DNA of 64,000 nucleotides, taken from positions 72,023,824 to 72,087,823 of the forward strand of contig CM047807.1 in NCBI GenBank assembly GCA_026214975.1. The letters are read 5' to 3'. Below are positions 1 through 13,224 of the stretch, piece by piece. Within the stretch, counting starts at the first letter, position 1. Every line of letters starts with the position of its first letter. The position numbers were made by a program, and so were the translations under genes. Origin of the DNA: Gentiana macrophylla. Taxonomy: Eukaryota > Streptophyta > Magnoliopsida > Gentianales > Gentianaceae. The notes beneath the pieces were generated by a model. The model was not told the DNA's origin. It saw only the letters and a program-made list of their open reading frames with translations, and ran no database searches.

Positions 1-1750
1 AAGCATGATTATCCGTGAGGGCGCTATTTCTGCTTTTACCGCAAATTTTCCACTTATCATGTTGAAGAGCCTCAATATTTTTTGAATGGAGGAGAGTCCA
101 AGTCATGTGTAAACATGGCAAAAGCAGTGATAACCGATCATGATGAGGATAACTATTTAATAGAATGATCAAAGCAGAGTGCAAGATCTCTTTCCTTCCC
201 CGACAGCAATAGGTTTATCATCAATGTCGCAGGATGCCGAGAGTCGAGGCTGCTGGAGTATCAACAGGCCTGGGCCAAGAGGCTCGGCCGTGAGGCTCAA
301 GAGTCAGCCGTGAGTCAAGAGGGTGCCGAGGTTCACCGCCGAGAATCGCGAGGTTGCCGAGGCTAAGAGTTTGGCCGAGGAACGGATTTAGGTCAATTTC
401 AATCGTTTCCACGTTGATCGCCTTGGACTTGACGGTTTATAGGGAGTCTCTTTCAAAGAATTTACATCCATAGAATTGTAAAATCTCTTTCGTAAATGAG
501 AATAACACTTGTAACCTTTCCTCGCCCTTTGCATATCCTAGAAAATGCAATGTGAGCTTTGGGGTCAAGTTTGCTTCAAAGTTGGGCATGGATATAAACA
601 AACACAAAGGCAACCAAAGATTTTTGGAGGTAATTGGGAAATAAGACGAGGGCAAGATGGTGTGGTCGTATGGTTTGGATAGAGTTTTAGCTTCAACACT
701 CACTGGGAAGTCTGTTGATTAACATGTGGCAAGGATTATAGCTTCACCCCACATATACTTTGGAACATGTGTGGTGAATATGATTGATCTACCCATCTCC
801 GGTATGTGCCTGTTTCTTTCTCTCAAGATCCCCATTTTGTTGAGGTGTTTCCACACAACCACCGATATGGACAACCCTTTATTCATCAAGAAATTACTGA
901 GGTTAGACTCATAGTATTCAAGTGCATTATCGCTTTAAGATCTTGATCTTAGTGCCAAATTGAGTAGAGATCATGTTGTAAAATTCCTAAAAATATTCCA
1001 ACTTCAGATTTATCCTTCATTAAAAACAACCATGTGTTCCTGGTATGATCATCAATGAAAGTGATAAACCACATTTTTCCTCGTTATACTTTTACTCTCA
1101 AGGTCCCTCATACATCACTATGAATTAAAGTGAAAGGTGGATGGCAAATAAGGTAGTTTGCATATACATGATTTGGTAAGTTTAAATTGACAAATATCAC
1201 ATCAAGATCATTGATATTACATCCTTTAAATAATTCAGAATTACAGATTTCAAATAACCAAAACTTGATGTCCTAGTCTATAATGCCATAACATGATATT
1301 GTCTAAGGTTTGAGCACAAATGTTGAGGCAGTCGGGCCTTCACTTCTATTTTCGTATGGTTGACCACATACAATCCTCGAAAGGTGGTTTATCCCCGCAA
1401 TCACTTCCTCGTGAAGAAGCGGTCCCGAAAGTGCATTGATTCTTATTAAAAACAATACCAATCTAAATCTTTTAAGTAGTCTAATGGACAAATGCAGATT
1501 GTAGTCAAATTTTGGAACAAATAGACATCCTTAGCATATCTTTATTAAAGTGAGTTTAACATTTCCAAAACCTTTGGTAATAATTAGATAGATCCATCAA
1601 GAGTCTTAATATTGTGAATTTGATGACATGGCATAAGTGTGAGTTATGAGGTTTTTATTGCTACCATATGGGAGTGAGGCCCTAATCAACAATCCATGTT
1701 TCATTACTAATAAGAGTAGAATTTACCTCGCACTAGCCCGAGTAGCCGGC
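1..1750 (-). pseudogene. Decayed Copia (Ty1) pol fragment: integrase region
   Basis: Read on the minus strand, this holds pieces of a Ty1/Copia polyprotein in the expected order. At about 1090-950 there is a run like WFITFIDDHTRNTWLFLM, the start of the integrase core. At about 880-725 there is a TPQQNG-like segment (read VETPQQNGDLERK allowing frameshifts), followed by a WGEAI..A..LINR-like segment. At about 700-437 there is the region after the core, with an LTPKL..HFLGYAK match to the usual KLDPKA..C.FLGY. All pieces are in different frames with stops, so no full protein can be made. The GCCGAG-rich stretch at 220-390 lies where the variable linker between integrase and reverse transcriptase would be. 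Family assignment is confident; boundaries are approximate. Confidence 0.75.
220..390. repeat. Degenerate GCCGAGG-type low-complexity tract
   Basis: The motif GCCGAGG or GAGTC recurs irregularly here, in both the gccgag and gagtcgag forms. It sits inside the decayed Copia pol, between the integrase and the missing reverse transcriptase, so it may be an expanded linker and not an independent minisatellite. Confidence 0.5.
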
Positions 1751-2400
1751 CGTAGAGAGTGATTACCTTCTTTGTTGAGTGAGGAAAGCTTTGAATGCAA
1801 AGAACTCGAGCATTCAACTTGTTATCATTCTCTCTTCATTGACATACTCCGCCTCGACTTTCCCTGTAGGTTTCTGGAGGAGTTAGGCTTGCCATGTAGC
1901 TTCCAAAGAAGTGTCCTTGGTGTGATTTGTGCTTATAAAGTTCACAAAAACAATCCTCCAGCTTATCAAGAGGTTTCCAAATGTCTCAATAAACATCGAC
2001 TTCGCTACTAATAAACATACAAGTAGCAGACGTGGTTACCTTGGTTGATCTAAAAGATCGACGCTTGACCGTCCTAAAAGAGTTTGAGAAAGTGATAAAC
2101 ACTCAGAGTAAACTTCAACTTAGTTTATTCATAAAATGAAAGAAGTATAAATAGTTACAATCGAGGGAGAGACTAGCTAGCTTGGCGGCACTCAGATATA
2201 TATAGCACAAGTGCAAGCATGCATGTAAAAAGTAAAAGCTATGTCTATGACATAAAGTAAATTAGAGTTTGACATATTAATTGTTTATATGTACCACAAT
2301 TAATATGTCCTTTTTACAAATAAAGTGTACAAATAATGTATACATTTAAATAAATAAATATTACATACTATTTGATATGAATATTTGATATGTAATATTT
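1750..2400. other. Region without recognisable gene, probably internal part of the minus-strand Copia remnant
   Basis: No open frame here resembles a known protein on either strand. It lies between the Copia integrase remnant and an LTR-like segment at 2400-2660 in the same orientation, where gag and the leader would be expected, so it is probably their decayed residue. That is an inference from position only. Confidence 0.35.
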
Positions 2401-2966
2401 CCACACCTGCCTCAAGCGAGAGTAGTTCTCAAGATGTGAGCCGCCCAAGTGTTCGGCCTCTACCGCAAGTCCACACGAGCACCCTACCTGAATCCTATCA
2501 TGGCTTTATTGGAAAACTCCGGTTGCTAGATCGCTTTTTTTCCTCTCTCCAACTCTCTCTATAGTGATGCTCTCTATTTTACACAAGAACTATTAGTTCT
2601 GGAATTGTGATGTACAAAAGCTTTGACACCCACACTATATTTATAGCTGTACTGTGGCGCCCCTAATAGAATGTAGAGGAGAATAAAACATTTTCCAACA
2701 AAAGTTAAAAATATATTTGATTGATTTATCTCATTTATTATAATATCTTATATTAAATAAATCTAATGATATTGTCAATATCTTATATTGAATATTTCAA
2801 GATATTGTCAATATCTAATATTGACTATCTTTATTTTATTACTATAAATCAATTTACATATGTATATATCACATATATATTATTACACATAAATCCTTTA
2901 TATATATATTACATACATGCGCATGCATAAGTATCAAACACTTTTGCACACAAGCACATTATATAT

Positions 2967-3033
<67 letters not shown>

Positions 3034-4270
3034 TCTAATATTAATATTTTGTAGAATACCATTAATTAAATCACATAATCCAAATGTATCTTATACACAC
3101 ACAAATTATATTACCTTAGCCAATAAATTGGCATCCGAGATATTCTTTAATTAACATAATAATATTAATATCTTGTATTTAATTTATTCATAATAAATAA
3201 ATACCACCATATTAATTTACCACTATAACATTTATAGTCTCTTAGATAAACTTTCCTTATTTGGTTATCATCTATAACCACATTTTAATCCGGCTTGATG
3301 CTCATACATGTGTGACCCGACAGGTTTCCTCGAATATGTTGGTCCGAGACACAAAGTGCAAATTACTTAAAATGCCCTTCATACCTAATTCATCACGGAT
3401 AGCGCCTAACAACACACCGCGGACTTCCAATAATCGGAAGAGTCAAATGCAATGACTACTACCTTCATGTGAAACAGCATCGTGGTAACTTACAATCCTA
3501 TCGTAATAATATCCATACGGTCGACGTCGAGTGTCAAACATTAACGATCGATCTTATAATCTGGATATCATGCTCTCTCAAGTAACTCGCTTACTCCCAC
3601 TTTCAAAGATTCACGAGTAAGACATTCCTTATAAGAAGGCCATTTCGATATTCAATCCTAATCATAGATACGCGATTCCTGCATTTAATACCAATCATGT
3701 ATACTCCGTGATGCTTCAATATCATACACAATCACTACCGCATGATCGCCCCATGGCTGTGGGAAATCTCAATAGTGTCAAAGCATGACACCACACCGTG
3801 ATGCCTGGCGAAGACTCGGTCGAAGGATAATTACACAACCGCCACATACAGGTGACACTTATCCGTAAGTGGGTCATTTAACGACGATTCTCTAATACAC
3901 GCCCACGCATAGCCTAAGTGTCTCTACACTTCGATAGATTTAGATCTATCCTTGCCTCTTAAAGATGTAAGACATCTAATACGCACAGCCTCGCTCATAC
4001 TATCAATGACCTCGCTTAATAGTACATCACCTTGTAGACATTTAAGTATCAAACTTATTAAAGTGATTAGAGATCTCATCAACCATAATCGCTTATCATG
4101 GTTTCTCTATCACATTTTAATACTAAGGACGCCATCATATAACAATTCATAATTGGTTCTTTAAAAAGAACGATATATGACTCACGTAAAAGTCATTTTA
4201 TATATGTATAAACATAAAGAAATAGTAGAAACAATCCACCTCGGTCGGATCCGGTCCAACCCGATTGGGT
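2400..4270 (-). repeat. LTR-like segment of a retrotransposon (minus orientation) with a long (TA)n run inside
   Basis: The part at 2400-2800, reverse complemented, matches 36960-37400. Both contain a GTGTGGA..GGTAGA.GCCGAACAC segment, a stretch reading as fast-decaying GTGTCAAAG.TTTTGTA, and AT-rich DNA with repeated ATATTG or AATATC words. The two copies lie in opposite orientation and look like LTR or leader sequence of one Copia family; the plus copy runs into Copia reverse transcriptase. The remainder (3030-4270) is non-coding and resembles the long untranslated part of such an element, but I cannot place its ends. Confidence 0.5.
2961..3028. repeat. (TA)n microsatellite
   Basis: About 60 bases of nearly pure TA dinucleotide repeat lie inside the LTR-like region. 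Confidence 0.95.
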
Positions 4271-7200
4271 TTAGACACTATTTCAACGGTTATGATAGAT
4301 AAAAGTTGTGTTTTTGTGCCTTTTTCTCGAGTATTATGATGTTGAACAAGTTTGAGAATGATTAGGATCGGGCAGAGGTCAAAACTCGAAATTTTGGGTG
4401 TTCTCGCGTTGGCGCGGACGCATCATTGTGGCTTCGCATGGGCGCACCGGGCAAACCTAAGTCTAAATTCACGACAGAGACTGTGTCGGGCGATCGAAGG
4501 CCTGCTTTCAACTTTGTGCGCTTTTGAGCCCCGAATCTAGTTTTAATGTCAACTTTGATATAATAACATTAATTAAACATAAACAAGCTTCATTGAACTT
4601 CGATTCGCTCAGCTTAAAACACCAATGTACTCTTAAAGGGAGTTGAAGTTCGATCCTTCGAAGGCCATGAAATGGAGTGCTTGTGCTTGATGAACTGTAG
4701 TTCATCACTCGCCTCTGGTATTTTCTAGGTCTTGTCCGTGTCTGCAGAGGTCAGAAAGAGAGTTGAGTTTGTGAGTGGAGCTTACTTGAAAACACGATGT
4801 GGCTAGTTAATAACCATTAATAATTACATACTTGCATAGTAATAAGATTAAACATCATGTAATCCTCTGGTAAGGCACAAATCTATATCAGAATGTGTAG
4901 GCCTTCGGATAAATGATTAAACTTGTCGGCCTTCTCTAGAGGCACTGCGAGAGGTAGTGGTACTCATTGTGGATAACTTTGCTGGCCATTAGAGGTCACT
5001 GTGAGTATAAGGACTTCACCGAACGCAGATACTATCGGACTAGCCTCGCTGCTATTGGTGAGACACACCAATAGGTTTCACCCACATGTCTCACGGTGGG
5101 CAAAAGACCATGCGTAGTTGTCCTTGAACGTCGTTGTATCATGATAAGCCAAGTTGAAGCGCTTAGTCGCTAAGTGTCACTGGCATGGAATGAACCTTAG
5201 ATCGAGTTGGTCTCATAAAGATATATAATATATTAAAACTTGTTAAAGAGCCTAATTAAATGATAGCTTGTTTTTCTATGTGTTTGGGGAGAGAAGATGA
5301 ACAAAGTTGGACAGATTTTGAGGAAGACTTTGATGACGACGCTTGAGGACGCCAAAGTTGAAGCGCTTTATTTATAATCTGCTTTATTTTATTTACATTA
5401 GATACGTTGTTCTTGGGAACGTTGTATTTTCTTTTAGTTTCGCTTGGAGGTTTTCGTGACGCTTTAGATTTCGCTTGGTTTTCCAACGTAATAAATGTCA
5501 CATTCTATCTTTAGTATGTTGATTTCTATTCTTAGTAGCATTTGTGAGGTTTTACTTAGTCTTTTAGCTTCCGCTTGCTTTTACTCGATAATGATGTAGT
5601 AGAGGCTATACGTAATATTAGATTTATTTATTATTATACGCGCCGAGTTGCTTTTATTTCCGGTATTTGACTCGTGATCCTGAAGCGGGCTGCTACAATT
5701 GTAGAAATTAAAGTGTAAACGAGTTAGAAACCATCTATGCTAGCATAATGATAGTAGCAAATACTTTATGTGTTGTCTAAATTTAGTCGAGTGTTGCTCG
5801 GTTTGTAGATGTCAAAGCTTGAGTTCATCTCGATAAGAGTTATCCTCTATTTATATTTGAAATTGAACTTGCCAATACATACACATGTATAGGTAGAAAT
5901 ATAATAATTAAGTGTATGTTTCAGGCTTACTTGATTTGGAACTGGCCGAGCCCTTCTAAGCTCATTTGATGGGGCTAGCTAAAGTCCTTTCCTAGATAAT
6001 AATGGAAGGCCGGAGTTTGCCGGATCTTGTACAGAAAGAGGCTGAGAAAGCTTAGCTTGCTATAAAAAGTGGAAACTGAGCTTTGCTCGATTTAATTACA
6101 TAGATAGAGGCTGCTTTGTTAAAATAAGATGAAACCTTTTCGTTGTGTTGTTGTGCCGTGAATAATTGTGTTGTTTCATTGTAGTACAAACTTTATATTC
6201 AAAAATGTAGTGTCATGAGCGTTACGGTGGTTGATGATGCCCAAATCGCCCTGTGTTACAATTTGAATACAATGCGGCGATTGGACCAGTAAAGGATGAT
6301 ACGACTAGTAATTTGATGGGTTTTGTTGATGAATATGGTTGCGCCAAAGAATGACCGACTATGTAATCAAAGTAAATGAGAGCCGAACGAGATTTTTTAT
6401 AACGAGGATGCTGATCTTTTTATAGATTTTCCTCATGAGGGGGTTGATTATGCTAAGATTGAAGTCATGGGTAATGACATGGAGCCGTTATTGAAGGCAG
6501 TCATGGAGCAATCATGGTCCTGATGGCAAGAATCAAAGAGCAGCTTATAAGATCGTGGGTTAATGCCTACTAATTAAGAGTAATTTCCGCCTAAGGTCGG
6601 AGATGACCAGACCGCTAAGTGTCCAAATCGACCAACCTACACTGGCCGATTGTAGGAAGTTGTAGATGTCTTACGCCGCGCTAAACGAAGAGATAAACGA
6701 CAATACGCTGGTCGTTGTCGATAAAAGATTTATACGCGTGAATGTCGAAAATATCGATAATGATCGACATGCATTGTATGAATTGCAACCTTGCTAATGT
6801 CATATGATGTTTGGAGCCCAACATGGATTGAGCCTATGTTGGCCTATTTGAAGAAAAAATCTGAATAAGTCCGATAAGTTTCACGTGCATGAGCTCTGAT
6901 TATCCACATTTATGTATTGTGATTTTTTATGTTTTAATAAAAGAAAAGGGTAGTCCCGTAGAATCTTAAATTTTACTTAATTCCATAAAAATTATCATTG
7001 TATTTTTTTCAAAGGGTATAAGAACTATTATATTAATTACAATCTGTGATACATGTAAAAATTATATGAGAATGAGGGATAAACTTCATGCCATGCATCC
7101 AAAAGATTGAGATCTTCTCGAGCAAGTAAATGAACAGGAGCATTGTAGTGCCTCTCCGAACGAAGAAAAAAAATAGAAACAAAAATAGGCGCAATGCATT

Positions 7201-7470
7201 TACGGTCCTCCATAATATCTCCTAGATCGCATAAACTTTCCTTCCGATCATAAAAACGATGATAAACAGATAAACAATTCCTTCAAAACAACTCTAAAAC
7301 AACCCCAAAATAAGGAGCAAGCATCATCAAATGATATATTGCCAAAGCTTTCTCTCACAAAATGTCGAACCTCCTTCGAGCTTTCTTGAGAAAAGACATA
7401 TAATTGCACCTCAGAATTGCGAAGAGCTCCGCCCACTAAATTAGTGTTGTTCTTTGCCGAACCAAATCGA
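4270..7470. other. Long non-coding region, probably decayed mobile DNA
   Basis: I see no gene with a recognisable product. At about 4690-4780 the reverse complement resembles the SINE-like repeat at 30925-31060, sharing a CCTCTGCAGACACG block. At 6390-6520 the plus strand reads like a short acidic peptide (DADLFIDFPHEGVDY), reminiscent of the N-terminal part of plant Mutator-type transposases, but it is broken on both sides and too short to assign. The rest is AT-rich sequence with stops in all frames. Confidence 0.4.
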
Positions 7471-7474
7471 GAGA

Positions 7475-8080
7475 TCTGCTTGTTCAAGCTCTATTCGCTT
7501 AGGTCACGAAGTTTGTTCATGTTCGCTCTGCTTAATAAACGAACAAAAAATATGTTCAAGCTTGGTTCATTAAGGTAACGAGTTTGTTCGCGAACGCTTG
7601 CTTAATGATCGAACATAAAATTATGTTCAAACTCACTTCATTTATAAGGAAATTTCGTCAACTCGTGTTCAAGAAATGTATGCTATATGTATTTTTGCCT
7701 TTCAATTCGAAATGACTTATTATACGATAAAACTTAAGCTCAAATGAATAAATAACAAAATATAAAGCAATATCCAAACATTATATATAAATAAAACATA
7801 TTTACGACAACTCTATCAATATTCTATAACATTATCTGTAGTACTTATTTGATTAATAGACGCCTTATCATCTTATAAGTTAAACTTAGGTTTTATATTG
7901 ATTTATCTATATAAGCTAGTGTTCGCGAACATAATCGAAAGTTCACGATTAAATTGTTCGCTTGTTTAAAACGAGTTTTAAAATCTGCTCAAACTCGATT
8001 CATTAAACTAAACAAACGAACGATTACATATACAAACGAATCGAACATAACACGGCTCAATTCGCTTAAGAGGACTACAA
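7475..8080. repeat. MITE-like repeat rich in GTTCGCGAAC / GAACAAAC words
   Basis: Words such as TTCGCGAAC, ACGAACA and TGTTCGTT in both orientations dominate the two ends of this block, while the middle (7690-7900) is plain AT-rich DNA. The left end (agctctattcgctta) and the reverse complement of the right end (cttaagcgaattgagc) share a GCTTA/CGAATT-like core. This is the habit of a common class of non-autonomous DNA elements in plants. Target duplications were not identified, so the class is uncertain. Confidence 0.45.
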
Positions 8081-8099
8081 CTAATATAGAGTTTCATTA

Positions 8100-8245
8100 T
8101 TTATTAGATCTCCAATGGTGAAGGAAAAGGTTTTTTTTTGTTAAAAGCCTTTTAAAAGGTGCCGCTTATTGTCGGAATTTGACTGACAAGCAGCGCTTTT
8201 ACGTAGCGCCATGCTCATAAACCGGTTCATACATTGCTGAGTTGG

Positions 8246-8279
<34 letters not shown>

Positions 8280-8740
8280 AACTCCTGCCGACATCTTCTT
8301 TTCTTTTTTTTCTTTTTTTTTTCAAATTTCAAACAAGTTTTTGTTGTTTTTTTTTATATTTTTTTATCTACCTCTATATATACAACTTCACCAACACTTA
8401 TATTTTTTTTTATCTTTACAACTTCAACAACACTTATTTCTCTCTCTCAATATATCATGGCAAATAATTATTTTATGTTTACGATTTTAAATTTTATGTT
8501 TACGTGATTAATAAATAATAATAATATGTTTAATAATATTATAGAGTTTAAAAGAAATATTTAAATTTACGTTAGTGCCGCATGAGTTTTATAATAGTGC
8601 GCAAAGATAGAAACAACGACGGCGTTATGATAAAAGCCGCCATGAACGTAGGTAAAGCGCTTATAAACGGTGCCGCTTATAACCGACGACGCCAAGACAG
8701 CCGATAAAATTTTTATGGACTTTTCTTTAAAGGACACGTC
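8100..8740. repeat. MITE/MULE-like repeat with GCCGCTTAT motifs, interrupted by poly(T)
   Basis: GGTGCCGCTTAT occurs at about 8158 and again near 8670, with further AGCGC and GCCGC words between, typical of a dispersed plant DNA element built of GCGCC/GCCGCT modules. A run of about 32 T residues lies at 8247-8278, with a further T/TC-rich stretch to 8450. The block ends just upstream of the TAF13 TATA box, so the element may contribute to that promoter region. Confidence 0.45.
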
Positions 8741-8754
8741 ATCAGATGCGCATC

Positions 8755-8762
8755 TATAAATA
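8755..8762 (+). promoter_or_regulatory. TATA box of TAF13
   Basis: TATAAATA lies about 1.17 kb upstream of the TAF13 start codon. The sequence after it has the look of a plant 5' leader, with a CT-rich stretch at 8820-8850 followed by a possible splice donor (CTGAG/GTTAGA near 8860). A long 5' UTR intron would then reach to just before 9924. Position and motif support the call; the transcription start is not shown by the sequence alone. Confidence 0.5.
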
Positions 8763-9923
8763 CGTGAAAAAGATCGATCCGGAGGTTTTCTTTGTTTTCC
8801 GTCATAATCCCCATCAGCAATCAGCTTTAAAGCTTTTCCTTCTCCATTTCGATCCCTGAGGTTAGATCCTCTTGCATCTCAAAAATGCCAGAAATCTCAC
8901 GTCAATATGACCCTTGATTCATGTGCTTTTATTTTTTATTTTTTATCAGGACTTTGGTTAAGAACAGATTAATTACAGTTCCAGGAAATTTGTAATCGAT
9001 GCATAGGGCAGAGGAAATTAGCTTAGCATTAGCTTTATACGATGTGGTCCTTGCTTATTTCCGATTCAAGCTTTGTCATCCTTGTTTTACATGACTGCGT
9101 ATATCTTATTGATGAAAATTCATGTTTTAGTTGTAAATATTTGTCCCCGATTGATTGTTTTTAGCAAGGTTTTTCTTACGGTAAATCTCTAATACTTGCA
9201 GCATAATGTAGAGTATAATATGTTACCCATGAAGAAATTAAGTAGTCCATATTTGGCAGTGTTGAAATTGTAATGCTTTAATTTGCTGGTTACCCTTGAG
9301 ACTGAATTACGCTATTTTAGATTTCACACAATGATGATGATAATGATATACACTAGACATGATCAGTTATATGGTGGCAAACAAGTTCAGATCTGCAGAT
9401 TTTTATTTCTGTTCCTTGTTTCTTGTTATCATTGAGTTTGTGCAGTCATTTGAAGTAGAAACAGGGTGACTTTTCACTGTTAGTTGCCTATATAACTTGA
9501 AATTTGCAAATGACTCAGGAGGAGGAATTCTTTCGTCTCTTATGTGTTTGTTTGATTCTGTATTAGCATTGTCCTGTAATACTGATTAGGAAAATGATTG
9601 TGCCAAAACATTGTTACACTACACACTTGTATAACATTGATAATAGTAGGACTATTTGATTGATATGAGTCTCACTCATTGATTAATGGATTACAATTAT
9701 GTTAGTGGCGGAATTACATACAACTAAGGGGCAGCAGTTGCCTCCTAAATATTATTATTTGCCTCTTTAAAGTTTTTGTTGCCCGCCTACCCGAGATCTC
9801 TGTCCGCCATTGAGTATATAGTCATGCAAAGTAGTGTCTCTATCATTTTTGTATGTTTGATTATTTGTAGTTTGAAAAGTGATTCTGAATGCTCTATGAT
9901 TGCCTATCAAACCCAGTGAGAAG

Positions 9924-11345
9924 ATGAACAATTCTGAGCAGGACCTTCATCAAAAGCAAAAGCCGGAGCAGTACAACCATCAGAGATCCCACTTAAGCCC
10001 AAAGGCAGAATGTTTCAGAAGGACTGTTAGTGCTTTCACTTTCCTTATGTTGCTGCCTTAAGTGATTAATAACTCTCTGTTTGTTTTTGTATGTAACGGA
10101 TTAATAATATATTATCCTAACCTTTATAAGTCTTTTGATGTAACAGTGCGGCACATGTTGTATGGCTTCGGGGATGACATAAACGTATGTGTTGCTATCT
10201 TTTTCTGATTTCCCGCTTTAGTTTTTTAAGATTTCTCATCTTTTTTGCAGTCAGACGGCATTTGATTTTCTTGAATATCATTGTAGTTGAGAATGCACTT
10301 CATTTGAACATAGGAACCAAGGTAAAAGATGGAGTTACTTTGAGTTATTGAAGATAAGGCATTGATCATGATACTTAATATACTATAAGATACCGAATAA
10401 CAGGATGATGTGGGAGCAATAAAATGAAACCTTATATGTTGGTTTCAGGATGATTTCCCCAAGTTAAACTTAGGTAACATTTTCTTTGTTTTGCATAGAT
10501 GTCTTGCTATTATATAATGCTTTATTCTAAGTGATCATTCTCGTATCACGAGAATTTCCTGTTCACCAGATACTCTGTTCTAAGATTAGATATGTGTAAG
10601 TGTAATATTGTCCTGTCCAATGTCCATATAGGACTAATGTATTCAGTTGCAAGAAGGGGCCTGCTACTGATCAAATGTCTTGTTTCCTATGTTTAAAAAT
10701 TGATATTTACCTCATGCACTTTCAGCCTCTTCCAGAGACACTGGATCTTGTTGAAGACATTGTCATCGATTACATCACAAATTTGGTGAGTGAAATCATT
10801 CTGACAGAATATATACAATGTATGCATCGTTGTTTGTGCCGCTTTCATGCAGAATAATCAACAACTTAAACCACAGGTCCATAAAGCTCAAAACAACGCG
10901 GATGGTAGGGGAAAGCTTTTGACAGAAGATTTTCTGTACTTAATTCAAAGGTACTACTATTCATCCTGTGGCTTATAGTTTTGAATGTATGCATTTATTA
11001 TAATAACAAGCAAACTTTACTACTTATATTGGCATATATAGTAACATGTTTTTATCATATGCTCTGGTACCTTGTTGGATTACAATCTCTCTCGAGAGTT
11101 TAAGCCGTTAAACAGAAGAGCAATTTATACATTTATATCGAAACAATTAGTATTGGTAGCTGCTGTTATATATATAGTCTGTATATGTTGTTGTTTCTTA
11201 ATATATATATGGATATATGGTTTGTTTTATGAAGGATACGCCGAAGCTGAACCGGTGTAAAGAGTTGTTAGCTTTGCATGATGAGCTGGAAAAAGCAAGA
11301 AAGAACTTTGAGTTTGATGAAGAGAAATTTGCATCAGCTGACTGA
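9924..11345 (+). CDS. TAF13: Transcription initiation factor TFIID subunit 13 (TAF13), with two apparent 1-bp losses
   Basis: TAF13 is a small histone-fold subunit of TFIID that pairs with TAF11 and acts in the nucleus. Five coding exons can be read: 9924-10025, 10147-10184, 10726-10785, 10877-10950 and 11235-11345. They give FQKDLRHMLYGFGDDIN, then PLPETLDLVEDIVIDYITNL, then VHKAQ..GRGKLLTEDFLYLI, then DTPKLNRCKELLALHDELEK, ending in an acidic tail. Exon order and sequence match the plant protein of about 130 residues closely. Two faults exist. After the first four codons the frame must shift by one base near 9936 to reach the conserved part. The exon 5 acceptor (AAG/GATACG) is one G short for the exon 4 phase. 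An internal ATG at 10010 would give only the histone fold. Either the gene is newly dead or the assembly lost two bases; I favour assembly error because conservation is otherwise excellent. Confidence 0.85.
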
Positions 11346-11885
11346 TATATGAAATTTGCCAAAATTTCTTTTTCTGTTCTTAACTATTTTGTTACCTTTC
11401 AAAAAAATTACTGTTGTTGTTCAGAATGTGTGGATGTTCTTATGGTGCAGAAGATATTATCCATTGAATTCAAAAAGGGGAGGGGTGGAAATAAAAACTA
11501 CATCTCTCTACAGACCTGCCTCAGATGCAGCCAACAAGCCACTACTTGCCATGATTTTAAAAAATGCTCAAAATTTAGGGTCCGGATTTTTATTGTTCCA
11601 ATAAGTTTTTTACTTTAACCACGCGACATATATTTTAAAACTCGTTTCATGTCATTTTTCAAAAGACCAATGTTTAATAACTCGACTTACTTACTTCTTA
11701 CACACTTAGTGATGACCCTATCTCTACATATATGTATTTGCACGCGTGCAAGGTGTGTGTCTGAGGGGATTTTTATATGAATGGTCAATAGGTCATTATT
11801 TTATTTGATTGTTGGGATCGATAGATGATATTTTATCAAAAGAATGGCGTAAGAAAGACACCAACATTTCATCAATTGCGTGAGA
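11346..11885. other. TAF13 3' flank, no further gene
   Basis: Two overlapping open frames at 11349-11618 match nothing I recognise and show no splice logic. The stretch probably contains the TAF13 3' UTR followed by AT-rich DNA. Confidence 0.4.
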
Positions 11886-12961
11886 ATGACAACTTTTCAA
11901 ACTTTCGTGATACAGTGACAAAACTATTTTTTTATTATTTTTCTAGTGCATTTTTTCCAAAAAAAAAAAAAACAAACACACTTTCTCTCTTATCTATCTT
12001 TTTTAAACACTTATATCTCTCAATTCAACTCCAAATTTGAAAATTATTTCATCAAATTTTTTTAGATTTTCATTCTCTTTATTTTGAGACAACATTCAAC
12101 ATATTTCGACGCGATTAGAAAATCCGTTAAATTCACTATCGTTTAAAATTCATCGATTTTTGGATTCACCTGAAAGATTCATCGCAATGAATTTCGATAA
12201 TAATCTCACTTAAAACGATGAATGATATCGAACTAAGTTTCAAAACGTAAGAAAGATCAAAAATAAAAATAAAAATTCAAAGTGAAATTTTCATTCCATT
12301 TGTAAATCTAGATCAAAAGATACGAAAGATTGAAATTCAATGCAATTTTCATCACATTTAGATATCTATATCAAAAGATATAAAGATTCAAAATCGTATA
12401 TAAAAGAGATAAAAAATGTCCTGTGTACGGAACAGGCGTGCCTTTTTTCAAATTCTTTTATCGTTATTCTTCCTGGGCTTATAAAAATTATGTAATTTTT
12501 TCGATGAATTTATTATTTTCATAATTATAATGATATTCATGTGAGTTGTCTAGTCCTTATTGTAGTGGATTGTTGAGATTAAATTGATATTTTATCTTTT
12601 TATACAATTGATATTCATGAATTCGGTTTGAGATAATAGAAACTCATAACCTAAGAACAAGTTTTCCCTACCTAGTTTATTAGTTACACAAAATGAAGGA
12701 TAAGAATTATATTAATCAATACCTAGTTAATTAGTTGCAATTACCGACTTTAATATTCCATTGCCTAAATTGCTTTTGAAATTTGTAGCCCACACCATCT
12801 AATTGAATCCAATGAATTCCGGAGATAAGTAGGAGATTAAAAAAAAAGATTATATATATATCTCGGTACTATTGATTTTACGTAGACCTATCAATCATAT
12901 TGGCTTCCATCCAATTTATAACATTTGTCATACATGTAATTATATACAGATCGAGATATAT

Positions 12962-12981
12962 AGATTTTTTTTTTTTTTTTT
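12962..12981. repeat. Poly(T) tract
   Basis: A run of about 20 T residues, also present in copy B near 45363-45380, so it predates the duplication. Confidence 0.85.
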
Positions 12982-13134
12982 GGTGCAAGGTGATATTCAC
13001 TATTCACATTCATAAACTCAAATTTTTAGACCACATAATCGTGTTTTAAGAGATCAATTGTGTTTTCAGATCCAACTAGTGTGGTGACATAGTAAGTTTA
13101 GCTTAATGGCCAGTGCAATAAAATGGTCCCTCCC

Positions 13135-13224
13135 GCACAAGTCAGACGGCCTAAGAAATGAAGCCAGACTATAATACGCCGCTTAAAACCAGATTCAACT
13201 CCTGGTAAGATAAAAAAAAAAAAA
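13135..13224 (+). mobile_element. tRNA-derived SINE, copy A
   Basis: This is the copy A counterpart of the SINE at 45530-45621. It has a poly(A) tail and is flanked by near-identical direct repeats, AAAATGGTCCCTCCC at 13120 and AAAATGGTCCATCC at 13225. The promoter boxes are more eroded here than in copy B. Because both duplicates carry it at the same site, the insertion is older than the duplication. Confidence 0.65.

Noticed and set aside
1772..2011. 79-codon plus-strand frame
   Set aside because: No recognisable domain, and it lies antisense to the presumed Copia internal region.
6390..6520. Possible Mutator transposase N-terminal fragment
   Set aside because: Resemblance is limited to a short acidic peptide; no DDE or zinc-finger motif nearby.
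8234..8507. Phenylalanine-rich open frames
   Set aside because: Arise from the poly(T) and T-rich tract; no start context or homology.
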